Source: Syntrophaceae bacterium UBA1163 (GTDB taxonomy: Bacteria > Desulfobacterota > BSN033 > UBA1163). From it: 17,987 nt of DNA. The stretch covers positions 1-17,987 of the forward strand of contig DBZJ01000136.1 of NCBI GenBank assembly GCA_002311635.1, in the 5' to 3' direction. Positions 7,564-13,746 of the stretch are shown one piece after another. Numbering within the stretch: position 1 is the first letter of the stretch; each line of letters starts with the position of its first letter. A model generated the notes under the pieces. It worked only from the letters and a program-made list of their open reading frames with translations. It searched no databases and had not been told where the DNA came from. Made by a program: the position numbers and the translations under genes.

Positions 7564-7606
7564 GTGGGAAAGGGCGACGTAAGGCTTATGAGGTTATGTC
7601 AATAAG

Positions 7607-8992
7607 GTGGAGGCTTTGAAGAGGCGGGTTTATATCGAGACCTACGGCTGTCAAATGAACGAACATGACACGGAGCGAATGCTTCGGCTCTTAGAGGGAA
7701 TCTCCTACTCTGAGACGAAAGAGCCGAAAGAAGCTGACTTCATCCTCATCAATACGTGCAGCGTGCGGGAGAAACCAGAGCATAAAGTTTATAGCGCTTT
7801 GGGAAGATTCAAAAAATTAAAGGAGGAGAACGGGACCATTATCGGAGTGGCTGGATGCGTAGCTCAACAGGAAGGTGAACGGCTCATAGAGCGGATACCC
7901 TATCTGGACATGGTCATCGGAACCCAGGCCATCCCCCTGCTTCCGCAATTATTGCAAACGATAGAAGTTTCCGGCAAGAGGGTTTGTGAAACGGGGTTTG
8001 ATAAGAATGGGAAATACTTGGAGGCAATTTCTCGCCGGAGGCCTCTTGACGAAATCAAGTCCTATGTGACCATCATGCAGGGTTGCGACCATTTCTGTTC
8101 TTTTTGCATTGTCCCTTATGTGAGGGGAAGGGAGCAAAGCCGGCCGAGCCACGAGATTATTGAAGAAGTGAAGGCCCTGGCTGAAGGGGGCATAAAAGAA
8201 GTTTACCTTCTCGGTCAGAACGTAAATGGCTACGGGAAGGGGTTAAAGGGAGAGTTAGCGTTTCCAGAACTTCTCCGTCAAATCAATGAAATCGAAGGTA
8301 TCGAGCGGATCCGGTTTACCACTTCCCATCCAAGGGACTTGTCCGCAGAGCTGATACAAGCTTATTCGAGACTTTCCAAACTCTGCGAGCATATCCATCT
8401 TCCTTTTCAATCGGGATCGAATAAGATTTTAGAGGCGATGCATCGGGGATATGCGAGAGAATCGTATCTTGAAAAAATAGACCGTCTGAAGGAGACATGC
8501 CCTTCGATTGCATTGACCGCCGACGTGATGGTTGGATTTCCGGGAGAAGAAGACGAGGATTTTAGACAGACTCTCGATTTGATAGAGAAGGTTCGATTTG
8601 ATGATCTTTTTTCGTTTAAGTACTCACCCAGAAAGGGGACCCGAGCTGCCGAATTTGAGGACAGGGTTGAAGAAAAAGTGAAACAGGATCGGCTCTTCAT
8701 CCTTCAGGAAATCCAAAGGGAGATTACCCTTCAAAGGAATCAAGACCTCGTCGGGAGCGTTGAGGAGATCTTAGTGGAAGGCCGGAGTAAGCAGAGCGAC
8801 CGGGACGTGACCGGAAGGACTCGGTCCAATAAGATTGTCAATGTTGAAGGCGATTTAAATTTGGTGGGGAAATTGGTTCGTATCCGAATTACCAAGGGTT
8901 ATGCCCACTCGCTCCGTGGTGAATTCGTTTCTCCTCAATGCAGATTGCAGAGTGCAAATTGCGGAGCGAAATCCTCCGAGATGTTGATATAA
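7607..8992 (+). CDS. miaB: tRNA-2-methylthio-N6-dimethylallyladenosine synthase MiaB
   Basis: A 461-residue radical-SAM methylthiotransferase that adds a methylthio group to i6A37 of tRNAs reading UNN codons. The N-terminal UPF0004 domain carries the three auxiliary-cluster cysteines C15 (ETYGCQMNEHD), C51 (NTCSVREKPEHK) and C84 (GCVAQQEG). The radical-SAM cluster is C160-x3-C164-x2-C167 (GCDHFCSFC). The IHLPFQSGS block and a C-terminal TRAM domain (about 375-440) are present. The motifs fit MiaB rather than the RimO or MtaB branches. The start is GTG 7607; TTG 7616, three codons later, lies just after GGTGGAGG, so it is too close for a normal site. The last ~20 residues (from QCRLQSANC) come from a dispersed repeat and do not look like normal MiaB. 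fbp follows after 17 bases, suggesting co-transcription. Confidence 0.95.
   Translation: MEALKRRVYIETYGCQMNEHDTERMLRLLEGISYSETKEPKEADFILINTCSVREKPEHKVYSALGRFKKLKEENGTIIGVAGCVAQQEGERLIERIPYLDMVIGTQAIPLLPQLLQTIEVSGKRVCETGFDKNGKYLEAISRRRPLDEIKSYVTIMQGCDHFCSFCIVPYVRGREQSRPSHEIIEEVKALAEGGIKEVYLLGQNVNGYGKGLKGELAFPELLRQINEIEGIERIRFTTSHPRDLSAELIQAYSRLSKLCEHIHLPFQSGSNKILEAMHRGYARESYLEKIDRLKETCPSIALTADVMVGFPGEEDEDFRQTLDLIEKVRFDDLFSFKYSPRKGTRAAEFEDRVEEKVKQDRLFILQEIQREITLQRNQDLVGSVEEILVEGRSKQSDRDVTGRTRSNKIVNVEGDLNLVGKLVRIRITKGYAHSLRGEFVSPQCRLQSANCGAKSSEMLI
8936..8966. repeat. CRLQ-type dispersed repeat in the 3' end of miaB
   Basis: The segment ATGCAGATTGCAGAGTGC plus the following AAATTGC is the CAGATTGCAGA/TGCAAATTG repeat that often fills intergenic DNA in related genomes, where spurious frames read as CRLQIADCRLQ. 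Here it is translated as the tail of MiaB, and an ATG inside it (8938) opens a false upstream extension of fbp. Confidence 0.55.
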
Positions 8993-9009
8993 AACGGAAA
9001 GGAGATGCC

Positions 9010-9999
9010 ATGATCCGGCTCGAGCAGACCTTCATGAATTTTCTTCTCCAGCACCAGGAGAGACATAACCGCACATACCACTTCCTGATCCTCATGGACG
9101 CAATGATCAGTGCCGCAAAGCATATCCAGTACTACTATCTGACGGGCGCCCTAAAGGGAAACCTGGGGTTGGCAGGGGACATCAACGTCCAGGGTGAGGA
9201 TGTTATGCGTATGGATCAAATTGCCCAGGAGATCACCATCCATTATTTGAAGACCTCGGAGCGGGTGATTCATGCGATCAGTGAGGAATCGGAAGAGATT
9301 ATCCCGATGAATCCTGATGGGGGACGTTATTTTGTCTATTTTGACCCTCTGGATGGATCATCCAACATCCCACACGGACTGCCGGTCGGCTTTCTCTTCG
9401 GGATCGCCAAGCGTAACTTGGAAGGGCCTGAGGACGGCCACCTGAGAGCGGGGAAGGATTATATCGCTGCCGGCATGTTCGTGATTCCAACCGGGACATT
9501 CACCCTCGGGCTCAAGGATGCGGGCACATGGCGGTTCCACATCGATGAGACGATGGCTTTCGTCAGGCCAACCCGGATGGTTCTCCCGGAGGACAGCAAG
9601 AGCTGGGAATTGTCGTTCAATGCATCCAACCGCCACACCTACGCCGAATGGGTTCAGAAGTGGATCGCTGGAAACGAGAACAAATATGCTTTCCGGTACC
9701 TGGGTGCGTTGGCCGGAGATTTTCACAGGATTTTGGCGAACGGAGGCATGTTCATGTATCCGGCGATTGTCAATCACCCGAATCCGAAGAAGAACCGTCC
9801 CGAGGGCAAACTGCGCCTGATGTACGAGGCATCCGTGGTGGCCTTTATGTGCCGCGAAGCGGGCGGGACGGCCGTCAACGAAGCGGGGGTCCCGATTCTC
9901 GATGTTCACCCGGAAAAACTTCACCAGCGGACGGCCCTCTACGTAGGTTCCAAGAAGTTGGTAGAAGATATTGCCCAGGTCCTAAAGAACAAAGGTTAA
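9010..9999 (+). CDS. fbp: Class I fructose-1,6-bisphosphatase
   Basis: A 329-residue FBPase, normal length for the class I family. It hydrolyses fructose 1,6-bisphosphate to fructose 6-phosphate, the committed step of gluconeogenesis, in the cytoplasm with Mg2+. Seen in the sequence: GDINVQGED (56-64), the acidic metal segment SEESEE (91-96), the signature FDPLDGSSN (111-119; D112, D115, S117, S118), KLRLMYEAS (267-275) with the metal Glu273, and AFMCREAGG. The start at ATG 9010 is supported by AAAGGAG (8998-9004) at five bases. The in-frame ATG at 8938 lies inside miaB repeat sequence and is rejected. The gene sits 17 bases after miaB and 119 bases before a class II aldolase that makes the same substrate, so the pair probably supports sugar synthesis from C3 units. 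The usual ID after GSSN reads IP here; its effect is unknown. Confidence 0.95.
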   Translation: MIRLEQTFMNFLLQHQERHNRTYHFLILMDAMISAAKHIQYYYLTGALKGNLGLAGDINVQGEDVMRMDQIAQEITIHYLKTSERVIHAISEESEEIIPMNPDGGRYFVYFDPLDGSSNIPHGLPVGFLFGIAKRNLEGPEDGHLRAGKDYIAAGMFVIPTGTFTLGLKDAGTWRFHIDETMAFVRPTRMVLPEDSKSWELSFNASNRHTYAEWVQKWIAGNENKYAFRYLGALAGDFHRILANGGMFMYPAIVNHPNPKKNRPEGKLRLMYEASVVAFMCREAGGTAVNEAGVPILDVHPEKLHQRTALYVGSKKLVEDIAQVLKNKG

Positions 10000-10100
10000 G
10001 GCTAAGGCTGAGGTTAAGAATAGATTAATACCCCAACCTTCGATTTATGAAGTGAGGAAGCGAATTACGAATCACGAACACGAGTTACCAGCACGAGTCA
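9992..10100. repeat. Degenerate short-period repeats between fbp and aldolase
   Basis: A hexamer run of the type AAGGTT/AAGGCT (five imperfect units, 9992-10019) begins over the fbp stop. It is followed by a run of related CGAATTACGAATCACGAACA units (about 10060-10100). Nothing else is seen in the gap apart from the aldolase ribosome site. Such tracts are low-complexity dispersed sequence; replication slippage here could change the fbp C-terminus. Confidence 0.5.
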
Positions 10101-10118
10101 CCATAAAAGGAGGATGCC

Positions 10119-11411
10119 ATGGCAAAAAGAAAAACTCTCCCGGCCGGTTTTAAGAAAGCTCTTGAGATAGGACGGCCACCCAATATCAAGAAGCTCTTCC
10201 CCAATTCAAATGCCCTGATCGTGAGCGGAAAAGTAATAGACCGGGCCATGATCGCCAAGGGAAAAGCGATCACGATGGCTGCAAACGGCCGAAACCAATT
10301 TGTCATCCAAGGACCTCTTCTGGCCGCGCAGCGAGCCAATGCCCCTGTCATTATCGAAATCGCAAAGTCGGAAGGAGGCAGAAAAGCCTACTGTGCGGTG
10401 AACTACTGGAATATTGCCATGCTGGTCGATACCCTCTGCAACCAGCTCGGAATTACCATCCCGGTGGCCGTCCATGCCGACCACTATGGGATTAGAGATG
10501 AAAAGGACCTTGAGGCGGCCAAGGTGGAGATTCCAAGCTTTTTTGATGCAGGAATGACCTCAGTTGCCATCGATGCCTCTCATCTTCCGGATGACAAAAA
10601 CCTTTTAGCCAATATTGCCATCCATCCCTATATCCCTAAATGGGCTGGGCTTGAAACGGAAGTAGGTGAGATCAAGGGAGAAGAAGGGCTTTCCACGGTC
10701 GAAGAGGCCCTGTTTCTCATCCAGGGGCTCAATGCCCAAAGTATCTTCCCGGATTGGATCGCTCTGAACAACGGGACGACCCACGGGATCGAAGAGAAGG
10801 ATTCCGGGATCCAGGTCCAATTGACCGCAGATATTCACAAAGCCTTAGAAAAATACAAGGTCTCCGGGGCCCAGCACGGAACCTCGGGGAACAGCTCCGA
10901 AAGGCTTCGCGAAATTGCTGCCAAGACCCATACCACAAAAGCCAATGTCGCCACGGCCCTGCAGATGATCTCGTGGGGTGTTCAGGTGAACGATTATGGA
11001 AATGCTATTCTGGACGGAGATGGGAATTTCAGCAAAGTGAAAGGAGAAGGAGTCCTGGAGGAGATGTGGGGTGAGATGGTGGCTTATGCCCAATCGAAGG
11101 GCTGGAAAAAGGGGGACTATAAAAATCTTAACCTCCCATTTGAGAACAAGCTGCTTGCCCAGCCAAAGGAGATCAGAGACCGGATGGTAAAGGAAGTGGA
11201 GGACTTCGCTTACAAAATGATGACAGAGGTTTTCAATTCCCAGGATACCGCTCCCCTCGCGATCGAGGCCATTTTAAAGAAGGGCTCTTATAATCTTGGT
11301 CCCAAAGTCAGACGAATGGAAGACCCTGCGGAATGGACCGAAAGCAAAATTACAGATAGGGCTGCCCACCTTGGAAGCGATAAGGGAGTCGCGGGTAAGT
11401 TCGATGATTAG
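10119..11411 (+). CDS. Class II fructose-bisphosphate aldolase family protein
   Basis: A 430-residue member of the zinc-dependent class II aldolase family, which cleaves or forms fructose 1,6-bisphosphate from dihydroxyacetone phosphate and glyceraldehyde 3-phosphate. Key elements: HADHYG (119-124) with the catalytic Asp121 and zinc ligand His122, AIDASH (150-155), ETEVGEIKG (179-187), NNGTTHGI (217-224, His222), and QHGTSGNSS (252-260, His253). It is longer than the ~285-360-residue typical enzymes, with an N-terminal extension and an insert after the barrel. The NIDTD phosphate-binding segment reads NVATALQ, so substrate (FBP, sedoheptulose bisphosphate or a tagatose-type sugar) is not certain. 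The neighbouring fbp argues for FBP. The start has AAAGGAGG (10106-10113) five bases ahead. No operon partner follows on this strand. Confidence 0.88.
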   Translation: MAKRKTLPAGFKKALEIGRPPNIKKLFPNSNALIVSGKVIDRAMIAKGKAITMAANGRNQFVIQGPLLAAQRANAPVIIEIAKSEGGRKAYCAVNYWNIAMLVDTLCNQLGITIPVAVHADHYGIRDEKDLEAAKVEIPSFFDAGMTSVAIDASHLPDDKNLLANIAIHPYIPKWAGLETEVGEIKGEEGLSTVEEALFLIQGLNAQSIFPDWIALNNGTTHGIEEKDSGIQVQLTADIHKALEKYKVSGAQHGTSGNSSERLREIAAKTHTTKANVATALQMISWGVQVNDYGNAILDGDGNFSKVKGEGVLEEMWGEMVAYAQSKGWKKGDYKNLNLPFENKLLAQPKEIRDRMVKEVEDFAYKMMTEVFNSQDTAPLAIEAILKKGSYNLGPKVRRMEDPAEWTESKITDRAAHLGSDKGVAGKFDD

Positions 11412-11434
11412 CTTTCCTCTCATCTTTCCCGTCT

Positions 11435-11530
11435 CCCTCATTGAGGAGATGGGCAATGAGGGGCGAAGCGCAGACTCTGGGAAATGGTGGGTCAACCTTT
11501 ATGAAATACCCTCATTGAATTTGAATGAGG
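11435..11530. repeat. Four CCCTCATT/AATGAGG arms forming two hairpins
   Basis: CCCTCATT at 11435-11442 pairs with AATGAGGG at 11455-11462, and CCCTCATT at 11509-11516 pairs with AATGAGG at 11524-11530. Because the four arms share one sequence, alternative pairings are possible. It lies just after the aldolase stop (11411) and could end or stabilise its transcript, but no T-run follows, so it is not called a terminator. Confidence 0.5.
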
Positions 11531-11565
11531 CCACCATGGGCATCTGAAGGATGTAGCGTTAAGCT

Positions 11566-11638
11566 CGTCATTCCCGTGAAAACGGGAATCCAGGAGACTG
11601 AAGAAACAAACTGGATTCCTGCCTGCGCAGGAATGACG
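11566..11638. repeat. Cruciform dispersed repeat (CGTCATTCC...GGAATGACG)
   Basis: Outer arms CGTCATTCC (11566-11574) and GGAATGACG (11630-11638) flank two inner hairpins, TTCCCGT-GAAA-ACGGGAA and TTCCTGC-CT-GCGCAGGAA, joined by GGAATCCAG...CTGGATTCC. This is the widespread ATTCC/GGAATCCAG repeat. A half copy lies at 17905-17933. Sequence from 11639 to 11690 shows nothing else. Confidence 0.75.
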
Positions 11639-11696
11639 GTCAAAAAGGATGAGAACAGGTAAGATCGACTTCAAGTCAATGTGTTATGTCAAACCC

Positions 11697-11713
11697 CTCG
11701 CCCTCAAGGCGAG
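11697..11713 (-). terminator. Possible terminator of the - strand DUF47 gene
   Basis: CTCGCC-CTCAA-GGCGAG is a clean six-base stem about 46 bases past the stop codon of the - strand gene. Read on that strand it is followed by GGGGTTTGAC, a poor T-tract, so termination is uncertain. Confidence 0.35.
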
Positions 11714-11758
11714 AGTAGTTTAGATTTGAAACTCTGAACCCTGAACTCAAAACTTTGA

Positions 11759-12385
11759 TTACGTCTGTTTCATGACAACGCTGGAGATGATATTGGCGGC
11801 CTCATCTCCTCGATCGGCGGCATTGCTGAGATGGCGGTAAATCTCACGCATCTTGAGCATATAAACCGTGTCCGTTCCCTTGAAAAGGTCGGCTAACGCC
11901 AGATGATAAGCTTCCTCCATCTGGTTCTCGTAAGATTTCGCCTTAACGGCATGGGCTAAGGCGATCTTCGGGTAGTCTTTCAGGATTTTGACCGCATCGT
12001 TTAACTCCCTCGCTGACTTCCGAAGGATATCAACCATCTCTCTTATATGTTCGTCTCCCTTGACTCCGTAAATCTCCATCTCATCTACGGTGGTTTTGGC
12101 ATAGTCTACGACATCATCGATGGCCCGTGAGAGGGCATAAATATCCTCACGGTCCAGAGGGGTGACAAATGTCTGGTCCAGTTCCTCAATCAGAATTCTT
12201 CTCAGATCATCCGCCTCGTGTTCGACATTTCGCACGAGATTGGCATTCTCCTTTGTTCCATTCTGTGCAAAATTCCAAAGGGCCTCCAGACCCTCCAGGG
12301 CCTTGGAAGCTTGACGAGAAAGGATCTCGAAGAACCGGTTTCCATCTTGGCCGAATAGTTTTCTCTTTTTAAAACCGAATACCAT
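11759..12385 (-). CDS. DUF47 / PhoU-like phosphate-transport accessory protein
   Basis: A 208-residue all-helical protein of the DUF47 (PhoU_div, TIGR00153-type) family. Members usually lie next to Pit-type phosphate transporters and are thought to regulate phosphate entry; some bind metals through acidic clusters. Visible family features are the N-terminal FFEILSRQASKALEG helix, the NVEHEADDLRR acidic helix, TPLDREDIYALSRAIDDVVDYA, and the C-terminal IYRHLSNAADRGDEAANIISS with its E/D-rich motif. The length is normal. The start at 12385 has GGAGGGG a few bases ahead on the - strand. No pit gene is in the window; it lies last after transketolase and a HAD phosphatase on the same strand, with a repeat element between. 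Role in phosphate homeostasis is inferred from family only. Confidence 0.88.
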   Translation of the reverse strand: MVFGFKKRKLFGQDGNRFFEILSRQASKALEGLEALWNFAQNGTKENANLVRNVEHEADDLRRILIEELDQTFVTPLDREDIYALSRAIDDVVDYAKTTVDEMEIYGVKGDEHIREMVDILRKSARELNDAVKILKDYPKIALAHAVKAKSYENQMEEAYHLALADLFKGTDTVYMLKMREIYRHLSNAADRGDEAANIISSVVMKQT

Positions 12386-12424
12386 CTTACCCCTCCTTTA
12401 CCGGGTTACAACTGAGAACATGAA

Positions 12425-12562
12425 ATAGTTTGCATTAGGAACCACAAAAAGTTGTCATTGCGAGCCCGCAGGGCGTGGCAATCTCGCTTTGAGATTGCTT
12501 CGTCGTTGCCTGCCTACCGCAAGCACTCCTCGCAATGACCTGCTGAGGTTAATGCAAACTAT
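12425..12562. repeat. Nested inverted-repeat element, TCATTGCGAG core (copy 2), overlapping the HAD stop codon
   Basis: Perfect 13-base outer arms ATAGTTTGCATTA (12425-12437) and TAATGCAAACTAT (12550-12562), each with an AACC/GGTT next to it. Inside is the core palindrome from TGTCATTGCGAG (12453-12464) to CTCGCAATGACC (12529-12540) with GTGGCAATCTC and GAGATTGCTTCG. GAA flanks both outer ends, a possible 3-base target duplication that could be chance. The right arm contains the stop codon of the HAD gene (12559-12561). Confidence 0.75.
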
Positions 12563-13599
12563 GAAACGAGGCCGAGAAGTTGCTCGGGGTTTTCAAACAC
12601 CATGTCCGCCCCGGCCTTTATCAAAGATTCTCTCTCGATTTTCTTGTGCCGATGGCTGCTCAGAAATCCAATGGCGAGTATTTGCAAATATTTTTTCGCA
12701 GCTCGGACGGCCAGCATGTCGTCCACAACATCTCCGACGTAAGCGCAGTGAGGGTTTGGAATACCGATCTCTTGAACTACCCTTAAGATGGAGTAAGGGT
12801 GAGGTTTTGAGCATCCTATCTTCTTTCCTGTTGAACGGAAGATATGGTTTTCCTCTGCCTCACATTCATTCAGCGTCACCATACTATCAAAATAAGGATG
12901 AAGGCGAAACCGTCTGAGCGCGAGTTCTGCTTCAAATCTTGGCCGGCCACTGGCAATGCCCATCCGCGCCCTTTTCCGGAGGGCTGATAAAATTTTTCGG
13001 TGGATCAACGGCCTTTCTTGCAGATAGAGTCCTTCGCCTTTATAAAAGATGGGGCGTAGATGATACTGATGAGCAAACATCCTCCCCAAGTAGATCTCTT
13101 GAAAGATACGTTTTAGCAAATTTTCTCGGCCGGGATCTCCCACCCCATAAAGCCACCCCTCCCAAGAAGCTCCTAAAATCCGGCGAATCCCCTTTAACCC
13201 TCCTCCATTTGATTTGATCTTTCTTAGAAAGAAAAGGAGGTCCTTCCTCTTTAACGGGGTGGTTGTCTTCTGACGGATCCGGGAAGCTTTTGTCGTGAGA
13301 TAAGAAACAACCTCCGGAATGGAAGAGAATCTCTTCCGTTTCGGAAGAGGAAGAATGCCTGAGAGGGAGAGGAGATAGAGGAGGAGTCCGGAGGTCAAAT
13401 CCCAGTCATTATTGAAGCCCCCTGCCGTTTTGAAGAGGGAGATTTCCTCGTCCGTGATCCGACCCCTTCGGCCTCTTTTTTTAAATCCGAGGCAGCTCTC
13501 CAGGTAAATCTGGATGGTCCGCTGGATGGTTTTGCGATAAGACTTTGAGACATCAATGAGAACGCCATCCATATCGAAAATAAGAATATCCAAATTCAT
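12559..13599 (-). CDS. HAD-superfamily phosphatase (subfamily IA, hyp1-like)
   Basis: A 346-residue haloacid-dehalogenase-type hydrolase with all four motifs: DMDG nucleophile (D9, D11 in LIFDMDGVLIDVSKSY), S217 in GIASGRPR, K265 in CSKPHP, and the acidic GDVVDD (290-294). The DVSKSYRxTI stretch right after motif I resembles the TIGR01548-type subgroup, of unproven substrate, some of whose relatives are annotated near histidinol phosphatases. It is longer than usual because of a cap insert (about residues 40-190). The longer frame from 13641 begins in repeat DNA, so ATG 13599 is preferred, though its ribosome site (GGAATC) is weak. It lies between transketolase and the DUF47 gene, suggesting a sugar-phosphate or other small phosphoester as substrate; this is inference. 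Confidence 0.82.
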   Translation of the reverse strand: MNLDILIFDMDGVLIDVSKSYRKTIQRTIQIYLESCLGFKKRGRRGRITDEEISLFKTAGGFNNDWDLTSGLLLYLLSLSGILPLPKRKRFSSIPEVVSYLTTKASRIRQKTTTPLKRKDLLFFLRKIKSNGGGLKGIRRILGASWEGWLYGVGDPGRENLLKRIFQEIYLGRMFAHQYHLRPIFYKGEGLYLQERPLIHRKILSALRKRARMGIASGRPRFEAELALRRFRLHPYFDSMVTLNECEAEENHIFRSTGKKIGCSKPHPYSILRVVQEIGIPNPHCAYVGDVVDDMLAVRAAKKYLQILAIGFLSSHRHKKIERESLIKAGADMVFENPEQLLGLVS

Positions 13600-13614
13600 A
13601 AGATTCCAGTTATC

Positions 13615-13741
13615 AAATCCCAAATTACAAATAATAACCAATCACCAAATTTCAAATTCAAAACCTCTTTCCGCAAAACTTGTCTATGTATTTCGGCCAT
13701 TGAAACTTTGGTCATTATTTGGTGCTTGGTCTTTGGGATTT
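13615..13741. repeat. AT-rich inverted repeat of the AAATCCCAAA/TTTGGGATTT type
   Basis: Left arm AAATCCCAAA (13615-13624) to CACCAAAT (13643-13650) mirrors ATTTGGTG (13717-13724) to TTTGGGATTT (13732-13741). It fills the 147-base gap between the transketolase stop and the HAD start. Degenerate TTTGGGATTTGG tracts of this kind are common intergenic filler in related genomes and cause false upstream extensions of gene starts. Confidence 0.6.
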
Positions 13742-13746
13742 GGTGC

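Noticed and set aside
8938..9009. Upstream extension of fbp from ATG 8938
   Set aside because: The extension is repeat DNA inside miaB; ATG 9010 has a proper ribosome site and gives normal family length.
13600..13641. Upstream extension of the HAD protein
   Set aside because: The added residues are encoded by the AT-rich intergenic repeat; motif I starts normally from ATG 13599.
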